53,905 nucleotides of DNA from Nemertoderma westbladi (lineage: Eukaryota > Xenacoelomorpha > Nemertodermatida > Nemertodermatidae): positions 1 to 53,905 of the forward strand of contig JAUCBJ010000598.1 in the NCBI GenBank assembly GCA_032718475.1. The letters run 5' to 3'. Positions within the stretch are counted from its first letter, which is position 1. Each line of letters begins with the position of its first letter. Shown here one piece after another: positions 53,847 to 53,905 of the stretch. The translations under genes were made by a program, and so were the position numbers. The notes under the pieces are model-generated. The model did no database searches and had not been told where the DNA came from. It was given only the letters and a program-made list of their open reading frames with translations.

Positions 53847-53905
53847 AGGGAACACATGCCCAAACAGGCAGTGCAGACTTTGCAAAATGCACTGCCATAT
53901 TAGGC
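53561..53905. other. Downstream noncoding with a 27-G run
   Basis: AT-rich text after the transposase stop; 27 G at 53816-53842; a 9-bp stem hairpin GGCAGTGCA/TGCACTGCC at 53867-53896. The 88-residue ORF here reads through the G run and is not considered real. Confidence 0.5.

Overview
The window is animal nuclear DNA, probably from a marine invertebrate; the species cannot be told from the sequence. The evidence is spliceosomal introns with GT-AG borders and a metazoan-type RAVER gene. There are also degenerate ODAD2/ARMC4 (motile cilium) fragments, Pol III SINE-like DNA, and gypsy-like, LINE, pogo and hAT-like elements in AT-rich DNA rich in minisatellites and long poly-G/poly-C runs. Nothing looks prokaryotic.

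Layout. 1-3406 (minus): gag and an unbroken pol frame of an LTR retrotransposon that runs off the left edge. 3.4-5.9 kb: AT-rich spacer. 5.9-9.3 kb: broken mobile-element ORFs, including two LINE copies tail to tail. 9.85-13.24 kb: a 1.5 kb module present twice in tandem, with a decayed ODAD2/ARMC4-like sequence on the plus strand and unrecognised ORFs on the minus strand. 13.3-15.7 kb: a 36-bp minisatellite next to a complete foldback transposon whose long terminal inverted repeats are 13-bp tandem repeats. 17.6-19.9 kb: nested insertions, including a MITE and a 5'-truncated LINE with a 15-bp target duplication. 19.8-25 kb: mostly featureless AT-rich DNA with a 177-bp satellite. 25.1-47.3 kb (minus): nine exons of a RAVER-like three-RRM splicing-regulator gene, with introns filled by minisatellites and a second foldback transposon. 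47.4-50.9 kb: three non-autonomous DNA transposons. 51.8-53.6 kb: a pogo/Tigger-type transposase broken by two frameshifts.

The main discovery is in the RAVER gene. Intron 3 (11.75 kb) is almost entirely an array of about 414 copies of a 28-bp unit. That unit is the last 28 nt of exon 3, so each unit junction recreates the 5' splice site. The exon end and the intron start share a 9-bp word, GTTAGTGAG, which explains how the array could have been seeded. The RNP1 motif of RRM2 (KGYGFVEY) is assembled only when the correct donor is joined across this array. Two other introns of the same gene also carry minisatellites starting about 35 bp after the donor, and one of those donors shows a second, two-copy duplication of its exon end.

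All calls come from reading the sequence without database searches. Exon borders rest on reading phase, splice consensus and remembered RAVER domain order. The 3' end of RAVER was not found with confidence.
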